DNA from: Cinclus cinclus | Taxonomy: Eukaryota; Chordata; Aves; Passeriformes; Cinclidae | Length of the DNA: 64,000 bases | Assembly (NCBI RefSeq): GCF_963662255.1 | Contig: NC_085055.1 | Span: 16,664,704 to 16,728,703 of the forward strand | Direction of reading: 5' to 3' | Part shown: positions 1 to 11,227 of the stretch, piece after piece | Layout of the letters: every line of letters starts with the position of its first letter | Numbering within the stretch: the first letter of the stretch is position 1 | Notes under the pieces: generated by a model | Told to the model about the DNA's origin: nothing | The model's input: only the letters and a program-made list of their open reading frames with translations | Database searches by the model: none | Translations under genes and position numbers: made by a program

Positions 1-513
1 GGTGAGGTCCACCTGGAGTCCTGCATGCAGCTCTGGGGCCTTCAGTATAGAAAGGACATGGACCTGCTGGAGTGAGCTCAGAAGAAAGTCACCAAGATGA
101 TCAGGTGCCTGGAGCTCCTCTCCTATGAAGACAGGCTGAGAGGACTGGGAATGTTCAGCACGGAGAAGAAAAAGCTCTGGTGAGACCCTATAGCACCTAA
201 AGGGGACTACAAAAAGCTGGAGAGGGACTTTTCTTAAGAGTATATAGGAATTACACAAGGAGGAAGGTCTTTAAACTGAAAGGGGGTAGATTTGGATTAG
301 CTATAAGGAAGAAATTCTTACTGTGAGGGTAGTGAGGCACTGGAACAGGTTACACAGAGCTGTGGATGCCTCATCCCTGGAAGTGTTCAAGACCGGGTTG
401 GATATGCCCCTGAGCAACCTGGTCTAGTACAATGTGTCTGTAGCCATGCAGTGGGGCTTGGAAGAAGATGATCCTTAAGGTTCCTTCTAACCCAAACCAT
501 TCTATGAGTCTAT
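1..513 (+). mobile_element. CR1 LINE fragment, 3' end
   Basis: This is the 3'-terminal part of a chicken-repeat-1 non-LTR retrotransposon, cut by the left edge of the window. The familiar CR1 3' block reads in order: a segment on detecting and grouping lesions of the element's last coding part (AAGATGATCAGG near 94, then CTCCTCTCCTATGAAGACAG near 115), ACTGTGAGGGTAGTGAGGC near 320, GGAAGTGTTCAAG near 378, and the terminal CCTTCTAACCCAAACCATTC near 483. It ends in the ATTCTATG-type octamer typical of CR1 3' ends at about 499-513. No usable reverse-transcriptase frame remains, so it is a dead copy. Similarity to the common avian consensus is high over its whole length, which points to a moderately recent insertion within bird evolution. 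The exact subfamily cannot be fixed by eye. Confidence 0.93.
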
Positions 514-2423
514 TTCTTGTGCCTGAAGACCCTGCACTGGAGAAGTGGCTTCTGGTTGTATTATTCTCTGTGCAAGAGATGATAGGTTTATATTTGTTTA
601 TAGGGTTTTTGAATGATTACCAATCAATAAATCTGCCATCCAGGATCCCTCAGGAAATCATCAGAGTTGCATTAGTTGCATTCTCCAAAACCAATGACCT
701 TAGTAAAGACCTGATGAGACACTCCTGCTGTTGGTGAATGTCAATAACGGAAGCAGAAAGAAAGCTGTGTGGTCAGGCCCTGGGCTGAACCCCAGATGTG
801 CTAAAAGCCTCAGTGCGACAGCCCTTGCACTTTGCTCTCTTTAGAAGTCCCTGTGTCATTGCCTTTTAGTCCCCTAACTTAATTTACAGTGGGTAGTGTC
901 TCTCATTGTGCTGTCTTTGCAACACAGCTCTCCTTAGAGATGCAAAAGCTTGCTTTACTGAGTACACTTATACAAATGTCTCATTTAGAGCTAAGGGCTG
1001 AGAACATTTTCTTTTGGTGGACTTTATGGAAGCTTTACCACTGATGTCAGTGAAGCCAAGTTCCCACCTTTTTCAAGCAAGACTAACACAATGAGGTCAG
1101 GTGACTGGTAGAAATTATGCAAGATTTATAACTCCCAGGACAGAAAAACAGTAGGGCATCATGTAAATCTTTGGTGCAACAGGATCAATGAGCATCAATG
1201 CAGTTTTATGAGTATACATTTATTTATGTGTCTCCCTTTTGAGACAGCTTACGTGTCCTTGGGAAGTGCTGCAAAGCTCCCACACCTCGTTATATGTATA
1301 TATACACCTCGTTATATAGGTGTATGTAAATACGTCATGCACAGTAAATACACTCATAAAGTTTGATTTTTGAAGTTGCCTTTCCAACCTCTTCTTATGT
1401 TAGCTCTGAGCAAACAGGCAAACAAAAGCCTCACAACCACACAGGGAGAAATGAGTTATGAGTAGCATTTAAGTCACCTGTCCAGGAAATTGCTTTGGGC
1501 CCATGAGATGTGCCAGCAATGGAAAAGTCTGAATGAAGATGCTGGCAAATGGAAATGGAGGGTCTATCCTAGCACAGGGTACAGCTGTGTTCATATATTG
1601 ACCACTTTACTCTGTCAAAGTCCTGAGACTGCTGCTTGGGTTGGAAATGGAAGAGAGCAGCTGTGCAGGTCCTTTCAGCAAGTTGACCTGGGGATGAGGG
1701 CATGAGCAGCCATTTGTGCTGCAGGGGGTGATTAGGGGTCCTTTGATGAAGTGGAAGGAGCAGAGTGTGATCAGCTTTTGGGGCAGAAAACATGATGGCA
1801 GAAGAAGCTGGAAGAGGACACCTGTTCCAACAGCTCTGGTGGTATCACAAAGCCAGCAGCACCCAGATGCCCTTGGAGAGGACACTGTCTCCACACAGTA
1901 CCTGGAATCTGCACAAGCAAGACAATCAAGTATGTGACCAGGAGTGCCCACATCCAGGCAGCAAACAGGAGAGAAGCCCAGGAACATTCTTAGTTCTGAG
2001 AAAGCTCCAATCTCATTTTTCATCTGGTGAGGAGTGGCATGTACTAGTGTACACCAGGATGAATGAATAGGTTCACTGTCCCAGATAGTTTCTAGAGAAA
2101 GGTTTCTCCTGTTGAATCCTGGACTGCCTTAAGTGGCAGGATGAAATAATCATCCATGGCATGATAACTTTGCAGTAAAAATTGATGAATAAATCAGAGA
2201 GAGAGCAAATCACCAAATATCAGAAGTCCTCCCCAATAAACAGACCTCCTCCTGTGCTGAAGTAAAAGAAATGACAAAAAAAATTCCAAGTGCATTTCCT
2301 TAGATCAGTCTCCATTATCAAAGCATAACAATTTCTGAAAAAGTACAAATTCAGTAAGTTTATAATGTGAATCTTCCTGTGGTGCAAATCATTTCCAGAG
2401 ATACAAAAGGGAAAAAACAGACT
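514..2423. other. unannotated AT-rich sequence
   Basis: No gene recognised. The part from about 1490 to 2070 is somewhat richer in G+C and carries overlapping open frames on both strands, the longest 138 codons on the minus strand (1607-2023). The frames overlap each other, lack recognisable motifs and have no obvious exon boundaries, so I read them as chance frames. Confidence 0.6.
1282..1325. repeat. 22-bp imperfect tandem duplication
   Basis: The motif ACACCTCGTTATAT occurs at 1282 and again at 1304, each time followed by an AT-rich TATA/GTAT segment. This is a two-copy local duplication with slight divergence in the trailing part. No function is implied. Confidence 0.7.
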
Positions 2424-2440
2424 AAAAAAAAAAAAAAAAA
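2424..2440. repeat. poly(A) tract, A17
   Basis: An uninterrupted run of 17 A follows an AGACT context. I do not see a processed-gene body or poly(A) signal immediately upstream, so there is no support for a retrocopy. On the minus strand it makes the phenylalanine run of a spurious frame. Confidence 0.85.
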
Positions 2441-5400
2441 CCAACAATCCCCTCCCTCCTCCTCCAATATTTAATATAGACAAATCCAGCACTGCTGTTT
2501 TGTGATATTTTCCAAAGATCATATTTTTTGTGTTCTGGGGTGGAGCAAAATGAATTTGAGACCTCTAAAGTTATCATAGAATGGAATTGTTGTTCTAGGG
2601 CAAATTATTTAAGCAGACTTGAAGTAATAAGAAATGCCCTTAGAAATGAGAGATGTAAAGCAAGAAAAGGGCATAGGAGCTGATAAATCTGACTATGTTT
2701 AATTTAAGGAAAAAAAAAAGGTAATCTCTTTGATCCCAAGGGCAGTAGTGTCTTAAGGACAAAACATAAGACCTTTGGAATGGAATAACCTAAAACAAGT
2801 AAGGACACACCCAGAAAGCATCTAATAATATCATAGCAGAGAGATGGGGTATTTTTTAAAAAGTTGCCTTTAACTCTTTCCAAACAGCCTTGCAGATGCA
2901 TAACCCAATCCAGGAACTTTGCAAACATTAACACTTGTAAATAGCTGATAAGTTCTGCAAGGGCCAATGTCTCTCCTAGCCTTGCAATAGAGAGAAGAAT
3001 TTGTCAGATTATTAGAGTTTGGCTGTGTAATGCTGGAAGTCAGAGATTTTTTTTTAATGAAAAAAAAAGTATGATGGTCTCTTTTAAACATTTTTACATT
3101 TATGAAAAGAACTTGCATGCTGTTTCTGCACCTCATTAAATCATTATTTTTGGAGGAACTATCATCGCCTAGTTTACCGGCTGGCCAGCCTTTCGGCATT
3201 GGCTTCCCTTTGAAACAAGACATCAAAATCAGTAAAGAAAGTTGCAATGATTGTTGCTAGAATTTGCCAGTATAAAAACAAAGAATTAATCAGAATGCAG
3301 AGTTCTACAAAACAGAGCAGGACAGAAGACAGGCTGACTGCCTTTCTTTCAGGCTTATCCTGAAGCCTCTATATCAGCTAGAGAAGCTGTAAGCCCTTTG
3401 GGAGCCAGGATGTCTCTTGCTAATGTCTGTAAAGTCCTTGTCAAATTTTCAGCTCTGTGTTACTATTAAAGCCAAGCTGTAGATTCTAATGTTGTACAGA
3501 AAATGAAATGTGTATTAAAAGGAGCAGTATTGTGCAGCTCATGCATGGTGCGTATCTGCTTCATCCTACTGAGAAAGTGTGTCCTTGTGCCTTGTTTGTA
3601 CAGCATGCAAAAACCCTGATCTGCAGGTGAACAGTCTTTGCAACTGCCCACAATGCAAAGGAAAGCATTTACAGCATACTCTTCAGAGGAAACAAACAGG
3701 GAGGCCCTAAAAACCTGTTGTACTCTACTGAGAGATAGATGAAGATATGCAGTATGAATTTATTTTTGTTAACAGTCTGAGAAATAATGCTAGTTATTTT
3801 AACTTGCCCTTCGAGTTAGTGCTCTGAAGGAATGTGCTAAATGCTATGCATTTCTCATGTGTCTATTTGAATATGAAGATTCAACAGCATGAGGCTACAT
3901 CTGTTCCAAAAAAAAGAGATAAGTGTCTGGCATCTTGGTGTGTGCTGTGTACAATTTGTTTGATTCCTTGCAATGCAGCTAAGATCTACATTTTTAATAT
4001 TGGCTAGCAGTGCCTCCAGTTTTGGGTTGTTAGCCTAAATTGCCTTGCAGATGTTGGACGTGCTGGGAGTGAGTACTCTGTACTGCTTTGAAAAGCCTTA
4101 GATGAAAAATCCAGTATTATTTTGGGAGGCACTCAAGAATTATCAATTGCCTAAATACATGAATATTTCAAGTACTCCTGAAGATAATAGTGCTTGAAAA
4201 CCTCATGCAATAATATTCTGATGCTGTAGAGCTTACTTCTCATTATATCTCTTTGATCATTGATTAAATATTATTCACTACTCCTTCTACAATTCATGAG
4301 AGGTTCTGTGAGACTTTAAAATATCTTGAATTTGGAGTTGCTTAGTCAGGCCAGAAGCCCTGTTGCTCAGTTTGAATATTTATCAAGTTCATATTTTTTC
4401 AAAGGCAAAAAAGCAATACAATATTTTTTCCATGGCCTCAAATTTTGCAAGTCATTCCAATATTTTTAGGTAATAACACTGAAATAGTCTAAACAAGCAC
4501 CACAAGCAGTGCTTAGTATCACTTAGAATTAAATCAGAGTGTACACAGAAATGACTTCAACTGAAAACCTCACTTAATAAAGAAACAAACAAAAAAAATC
4601 AAACTCTCTGTGTTCCAATTTAACACATAAAAACCCAAATCAAGAGACCAAAAAATACTGACAAACTGTATCCACGTCAAGCTATTATTTTCATAACTAA
4701 CTTAATTTTTGGGCTCCAAGAGATGCAATAACCAACTAGTGCAACATCTGAGACTTTCACTGTTCAGCTACATTCATTTCACCCAACATCCAAAAATGGT
4801 GTGTCTAAACTGGATATCTGTACTGCCTGCCTAGTCACTGCAATGAGAGACTGATACATCCAGAGATGTCTGAGAGAGGATGCAGGGAACAGACATCAGA
4901 GTTGCTACAGCTGGAGATAAATGTCTCCCTAGACTTGCTAAAAAATGGAATATAATTCAACTTTTAAACACAAGCAGGCATTTGGGAAGATCAGCATTTC
5001 TATGACTGTCTTAATATTTCATTTGGTAGGTTCCGCACATGGACATTTGCATCTGGTAGAATATCTGCTGCTGAACTGACCCCAACACAATTCTTGACAC
5101 TTTTAGAAGTTGTTTGTATTCAACTGTTTATGAAACAGGAGTTTCAAAGTTGTATCACAGAGAATTTGTGGAAACAAGGTTTTATCCAGCACGTGAGGAA
5201 TTGTTTCATAAATGCTTGAATATGTAAAATGTACTGTGTGACTTCTCTGATGAACAACAGCTCAACAGCACAGCTTGACTTTCAAATATTCATAATCAAT
5301 TCATTAAATAAAGAATGAATGGAAGAAAATTATGATCACAGATATTCCACAAACAGAAAAGAAAGTGAAATGACAGTTCTTATGTGTCCTCTGAATATTT

Positions 5401-6645
5401 TCATGAAGAAACTATATTAATATTTAATGCATGTATTACCTTTTTCAGCCAGCTCTAATTTAAGTGAATTTCATTCTCTGTGAAATGTCTGCTAATAGAA
5501 TACTAATGCTACTAATAGTTGCTTGCCATACTTGGAGAGGCGGGAGTTAATATTACCAACGTCTGTGTCTAAAGATGTTATTCTTAACACTGAATTAGAG
5601 AATGTTGTAACCATGTAAATTTATAAACTAGCACAATAGAAATGGAAGCAGTGTGTCAGAGAGCTATTTAATCTATCTACATAAATACATAACCTCACAG
5701 ATGGCAAACAACCCTAGATCTGAGAAACAGACTGTGAGCAATACTGACACTAGAGAAAAGCATGTCTCTCAAATGGCAAAAGCTGGGGTGTCTAACTGCA
5801 AAGTCAATACACCATGCTTCTAATTAGCTTGAATTGCCAAAGACCTGCCTTGAACTGCCAGCTTCTCTTCCCAGGACTGTGATCCTTTCTCTTTGTGGTG
5901 GAAGGCACTCTTCCCTCCCTTAGGACACTCCAGGCTGTGTTCTCCATGGCTACTGAGCAACACTGCCAAGGGTCCCCAGCATGGTAAGCAGAGCAGGGGA
6001 AGCTTCCCCATGTGGGCTATTCCCGAAGACAGGCAGCTTTCCTCCTTTCAGGTTGGCACTCCTGAGGCCTTGCTGACCCACAGGCTTCCAGGACTGATGA
6101 TAGAACGGGACCCTAAAAGCTTCAGTGCTATCAGCCATGTGCAACTCCCTCTGCATGAAGCAGTGAGTCTCTCCCAGCTCCAACTGGCTTTCTACTGGTA
6201 GGTTCAGCCCTTGAACTGGGAAGGAAAATCACAGTATTGCCGAACAACACCACAAAGTTGCCAAAATCTGCTCTAAAGCACAGAAAGGGGGTTTTACAGT
6301 TGACATGATCTACTGTTCTCCCAACCTTGTGCATTTCAGGGGGTGTATGGACTCGGGATGATGCTAAATTTGGATTCCTTCATGTGGGAGAATATCCTAG
6401 GAAAGCAATAATCCCATCTCAGAGACAAACATAAATATTGCCTACAACTAGAATGCTGGAGGATTTCAGCATTTTCTTACTTTTTACCTCACTCTAGTGC
6501 TACTCAAGTATGGGAACATAAGAACTCTGTGCAGTGAGGGTTAATCCTGGTGCCTGAATATCAGACGGGATGACGGTACTAAACTTTCCTTTTGCTGCTA
6601 TGTTCAGCTGTCCTAAATCTGAAGAACTGATTTAGATACTGAGCC

Positions 6646-6647
<2 letters not shown>
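2441..6647. other. unannotated AT-rich sequence
   Basis: Mostly unique sequence with short T and A runs (for example around 3050-3068). Frames of up to 125 codons occur on the minus strand at 2870-3247 and of about 100 codons on the plus strand at 5893-6201, but none has a recognisable domain or flanking splice signals that convinced me. I see no repeat family here. Confidence 0.6.

Positions 6648-6679
<32 letters not shown>
6648..6679. repeat. poly(T) tract, T32
   Basis: This is the longest homopolymer in the window, 32 uninterrupted T. In minus-strand orientation it would be a poly(A) tail. The DNA to its right has no AATAAA just before the tail and no matching target-site duplication that I could find, so a retrocopy is not supported. 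Its length makes it likely to be length-polymorphic. Confidence 0.9.
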
Positions 6680-6682
<3 letters not shown>

Positions 6683-9600
6683 TCAGGTTAGATTCACAGG
6701 AGACACCTGTACAAATCCCAGAGATCTTCAGGAGATCCTCAAGATGTTTCTCCTCTTCCTCAGTCTAAACACTAGAAAACTGCAGCTGTATTGCAGGGCA
6801 GTGCCAGGTCTTTCCCCATGAGAGCTGAGTAGCATCCCATGCCTGGGTCAGAGGGGTATTTAGAGCCGGAATCAGTAATGGATCCTCACTGCAAACTTGG
6901 TGTTTAATGGCTTTGATCTGCTGCTTCTTGATTTTATCCCAGCTCCTTGATGGAATTTCTCACATGTGAGCCCCACTAATCCATCCTGTCCATACACAAT
7001 GGATGCTGGTGAAGGAAGGAGCACAGACATGGCTGGGGATCAGTAACAGATGTTCAGGCAGTGGTGTGGGCAGCTGGCTGCTTCTGAGGGATTAAGGAGA
7101 ATGGCTGCAAGGAGATCTGAGAGTTTGTCACATTCAAAGCTGTAGGAAAGACAAGGCTTTCTGCACAAAACTTTGGTGGACTATACGGAGCACTTCATAG
7201 TGTTAGGGCATTGCCCATAACATCTGAGCCTTTTTCTCCCCTCTTCTGGAGCACATGAAGTGCTCTGCTGAGAGCAGGAAAACAAATTAGGTCAATGACC
7301 TTTCCCATGACCTTGACACAAATTCCAGTTTCCATTGACCAGCAGAATGCCTACTTGAATGGGACCTGTCCTATCTCCTTTCTCACCATGCCTCAACCAT
7401 TTCAAAGGGGCAGAGACAGAATAGAAAATCAAACTTCAAATATAAAGAAAGATATTTTAATAGTAGAACCCTCTTGGGGCCTCCCTGTCTTCCTAATTTA
7501 AGGAAACTAAGTTATTTCATTCTAATTCTGATATTTAGCAATGTTGACAGCTCTAATACATTGTAGATGCTTCAGATGATATTGTTAAAGTGGCTCACTT
7601 TTACAATTTTATCTGAAAAAAGACAGATGCCATAAATTGTGAGGCTGATAGGTAATGACAATTGCAGCTGCATTTAAATGCAAAGTGCATTTCATTCCTT
7701 CTTGTGCTGCACTCTCTAGTCAGAGAGCACTCAAACATTTTCACAGCAAGGATTGTATCTTAACAGTTTGTTTTATGGGCCACCTCTTGTGTCATGGGAG
7801 ACCAACACAGATCACTTCTCCTCCCTGTCGGTTAAATACTAGCAGTACAATAGCTACAGTTGTTTATATCAAGTTCTTTATAACAAAAGAATGCATTTAA
7901 GTATGTCTTCTCAAGTATATGGCTGTGCATGTAAAGAAGCATATTCAAATATGGCCATAGCTTTATAATCATTTAGACTGCAGGATTCAGAGCACAGGCA
8001 GCTATGCAGGCAGCAGCTTTTTGGAAACTCTAAGTCTTCTGCAGCTGAGGCATCTCCTGCACATTCACTGATCAGCTCTAGCAGTAGATAAATGTTTAGA
8101 GGGTTTTTCCCAGGAGTAGGTATAAAGCCAGTGCTAATGAGGGGACAAAAACCCTTTAGTTCCATTCCTTCTCCAGTGAATCCATGATTTTGTAGGTTTC
8201 CTCAGACATCATACCAGTGATTACTGCCTCACCAGGAAGGGAGCATGAAAGGAGCTGGAAGTATGGTGTAAGACCATTAATTGCAGATTTTTTTATTTTT
8301 TTTTTTAGCTAATCATGATGCAGTTTAATTAACAGGGGAGTAGGTCTGACCCTATGTCCATAGCCACAGTTTTCAATGCATTTTAGGCTACTAGTTGGTT
8401 TTGGATCACAATTTGAACATTGCGACAACCAAGAAAAAGTGTTTGCCAAAGGATTCATCACAAGCCTAATTCAGTCTCCTGTAAGTCAATAATGAATTCT
8501 TGAGTTTCTGTCAAATGAAGCAAAGCTAAGCCACTGCTAAACAGTTTTAAAAACTCACCCAAAAATCTTACCTAGTGATTCAATTCCTGTTCAGGATCTG
8601 CTTGTATAAATTCACAAGTGATGCAGATACACAGTCCTAACATGGGACTGCTCTCTCCACACAAACAAGATGGAATGGTTTATGAGCATTTAGTAAAACG
8701 GACACATCCCTGATCCTTTTACAATTAGGTATTTGATCTCTTTGCATGAGGAATTAAAGTGCGTGCTCAGCACAGGTATAAGCCATTGTCTACATATTTT
8801 TCCAGAGGGAAAGAGGGTCGGAATAAATATTTTTTGTTGTTAGGTGACTTTTCTTGTTTATGAAGACATCTTTCTCCTTCAGCTATGTAGCCTTGAAGAC
8901 AAAAGAAGGTTCTAGTTCACATAAAAGCTATGTGCTTTGTTTGAGATTATCCTGAAAGTTACTCAGTATTTTGTTATTCTAAATAATTATGCCAGCTGAA
9001 AGTTATTAAGATTAAATCTGTGATCTATTCTAAGAAGAAGGCAGTCTCCCACAAAGGGAGATGTGCCAAAGTCTACATCAGCTGAAATAGGGATTTTAGT
9101 TTTGCTCCTCAATTTGATAAGGAAATTATTCATATACAGTCCTGGCAGAAAGACAGATGAATGAGGAAGGTTGATACATGCATGATCTGTCATGGGAATT
9201 TCAGATGAACTGCAGGATTTTTCTTTTTTTTTTTCTTTTATTTTTTTCCTAAGTAACAGGAAAGAAAAAACTTGATTAGGAGGATGTTGGAAATCAGACA
9301 AGCAACTTTTTACAGAAGGCTTGACTACTTTTCTAAATTACTTCAGTAAAAATCATCATAGCTATTAATATTCAATAGCTAAGTGAGAGATCTTTAGCAA
9401 TAAATAGAGAAAACAGAAGGAGGCACTTGTGTATTTAAAGCAGAAATTACTTATCTGTATGTAAGGTGTCCCTGGGGATTTGTGCACTCCTTGGTGACCA
9501 ATGTTTCATTTTCCCATCCGTGAGTTTATCCTGACATTTTCACACCAAAGCAGAGCTTCATTTCTTGCTCAGTGTTTGAGTGCCTCCTTCCTCCTTGGCC

Positions 9601-10219
9601 CCAGGCTGGAGCTGCTTCTCAGGAGAGAACTGAGAGCTGGTTCTGTCTCACTGGCTCTCCAGACTTTTAGCTCCAAAGCATTTTAAAATAAGCAGTAGAA
9701 GTTTGCTGCCATTCAGCAAGAGCACTTCCCTCAGCCTTCCTCCTCTGCCACCACTGTGCCATACATGCTTGTAAAAATTTTCAATCATCATAGCTATAAA
9801 AAAGCAAAGCTTTATAGTAACAAAATACTTATTTGTCTCCTTAAGTGCTTGTCTGTAATTCAGTTTAATGATGCTGCACTTTCTTGTGGTCTTTCATTGC
9901 CTGGAGGGTATTTTGTATTGATTAAGTCATTGTGTAGGTCTCAGTAAAAAACAACCACATAAAATGCAGACTGGAAGAGGAAAAACCTTCTTCAGGTGGA
10001 CAACCTCGTATATCAGAGTAATGAAACTTTTGATTTGGAGAAACATTTAGAAGAAATACGAAAAAATGCAGTGCTTAAATAGAAACCTTCATGAAGAAGG
10101 AAGGGATAGGGAAATACCCAGTCGGTCTGAGGTCCTCTTTACCTTCTTAAACTGACCATTCCCATCAAAAACGGTGAAATACTCCTCTACATGCACCGTG
10201 TCAAGTCCCAGTGAGAGAT
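6680..10219. other. unannotated sequence upstream of the LTR
   Basis: Unique sequence with T-rich tracts at about 8288-8308 and 9220-9250. Short frames of 60-105 codons occur on both strands, with no recognisable product. No repeat consensus recognised. Confidence 0.6.
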
Positions 10220-10224
10220 ACAAC
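10220..10224. repeat. left target-site duplication (ACAAC)
   Basis: These five bases abut the LTR start and match ACAAT just after the LTR end with one C-to-T difference. A 5-bp duplication is typical of class III (ERVL-like) integrations, whereas class I usually gives 4 bp and class II 6 bp. Confidence 0.6.
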
Positions 10225-10672
10225 TGTACTGGGTTTGCATGGCCAGGTTTTTTGCAGCAGGGGTACTATAGGGGCATCTTCTGTGAGAAGCTGCTGGAAG
10301 CTTCCCCCATGTCCAGCAGAGGCAATGCTCCAGGATGGACCTGCTGCTGGCCAAGGCCGAGCCAATCGGGAATGACGGCAACACCTCTGTGATAACACGT
10401 TAGGTGTAACTGCGGACAGAGAGGAGCAGAGTGACCATATGTGAGGGAAATAACTCTGCAGAACTCAAGATCAGTGCAGAAGGAGGCTCTGGAGCTGAGA
10501 TCCCCCTGCAGCCTAAGGTGCAGCCCATGGAGGGCACGGGGGTGCAGAGATCCACCTGCAGCTTCTGGAGGAGCCCCGTGCTGAGCAGGGACATGACAGA
10601 GGAGGCTGTGACCCCACGAAAGGCTTGGGCAGGCTCCTGGCAGGGACCTGCAGAGCCATGGAGAGAGGGCTC

Positions 10673-10870
10673 ACACTGGAACAGGTTTCCTGGTAGGAAT
10701 TCCTGTGGGGAACCTATGCTGGAGTAGGCTGTACCTGAAGGACTGGACCCTATGGAAGAATGACCCACATTGGAGAAGTTTGTGGAGAACTGTTACCCAT
10801 AGGCTGAACTCATACTGGAAAAGCTCATGGAGAATTATGTCCCGTGGGAGGGACTCCATGCTGGAGCAGG
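10673..10870 (+). repeat. ~46-bp degenerate tandem units inside the LTR
   Basis: Variants of CACGCTGGAGCAGG recur at about 10673, 10715, 10767, 10811 and 10857, so the unit spacing is 42-52 bp. The array is a characteristic of this LTR family rather than a new local expansion. Related units can be traced upstream to about 10500. Confidence 0.75.
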
Positions 10871-11038
10871 GACTCTCCTCCCTGAGCAGCAGCAGGAACA
10901 AAGGGCAATGAACAGATCACAACCCCCATTCCCTGTGCCACAGGAGGAGGAGACAGAGCTTGGGAAGGAGGTTGGGGTGGGGAAAAGTGGTTTTAAGATT
11001 TAGTTTTCTACTCATTATCCTGCCCTGATTTTGTTAGT

Positions 11039-11044
11039 AATAAA
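11039..11044 (+). promoter_or_regulatory. LTR polyadenylation signal AATAAA
   Basis: AATAAA lies about 180 bp before the LTR end, followed by TG/TTT-rich sequence (TTTTGCTCTATTTTGCCC near 11063). This is the expected position of the retroviral poly(A) signal in this LTR type. Confidence 0.6.
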
Positions 11045-11222
11045 TTCAGGTACTATTCCCAATTTTGCTCTATTTTGCCCTTAATGCATTTGGTGAGTGA
11101 TTTCTTCCAGTCCTTCTCTCATGAACCTTGCAATATTTTCTCTCTCCCCTGTCCGGCTGAGAAGGGCAGTGATAGAGTGGCTTTGGGGGTGTCTGGCATG
11201 CAGTCATAGTCAACCCACTATA

Positions 11223-11227
11223 ACAAT
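11223..11227. repeat. right target-site duplication (ACAAT)
   Basis: Partner of ACAAC at 10220-10224, with one transition. It sets the LTR end at 11222. Confidence 0.6.

Larger units (their letters stand above)
10225..11222 (+). mobile_element. solo LTR of an avian endogenous retrovirus
   Basis: A complete 998-bp long terminal repeat. It begins TGTACTGGGTTTGCATGG and ends at CAACCCACTATA, where the usual terminal CCACCACA has decayed by two C-to-T changes. I recognise this LTR type from its landmarks: TGTGAGAAGCTGCTGGAAGC near 10281, GCCAAGGCCGAGCCAATC near 10350, TCTGTGATAACA near 10384, a stretch of repeated CTGGAGCAGG-like units (10673-10870), CAACCCCCATTCCC near 10920, TTTTAAGATTTAG near 10991, AATAAA at 11039 and GGCTGAGAAGGGCAGTGATAGAG near 11156. 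It is common in passerine and other neoavian genomes. No gag, pol, env or second LTR is adjacent on either side, so it is a solo LTR left by LTR-LTR recombination. The 5-bp target-site duplication suggests an ERVL-type element. Open frames inside it (for example 10400-10768 minus and 10431-10727 plus) are by-products, not genes. Confidence 0.92.

Noticed and set aside
1490..2070. Cluster of overlapping frames on both strands, up to 138 codons
   Set aside because: Frames overlap in four or five phases, products have no motifs, and the area is simply G+C-richer and thus poor in stop codons.
2424..2440. A17 as the tail of a processed retrocopy
   Set aside because: No AATAAA or transcript-like body upstream and no target-site duplication.
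10400..10911. Plus and minus frames of 65-122 codons
   Set aside because: They lie wholly inside the LTR and translate its tandem CTGGAGCAGG units. They are not genes.
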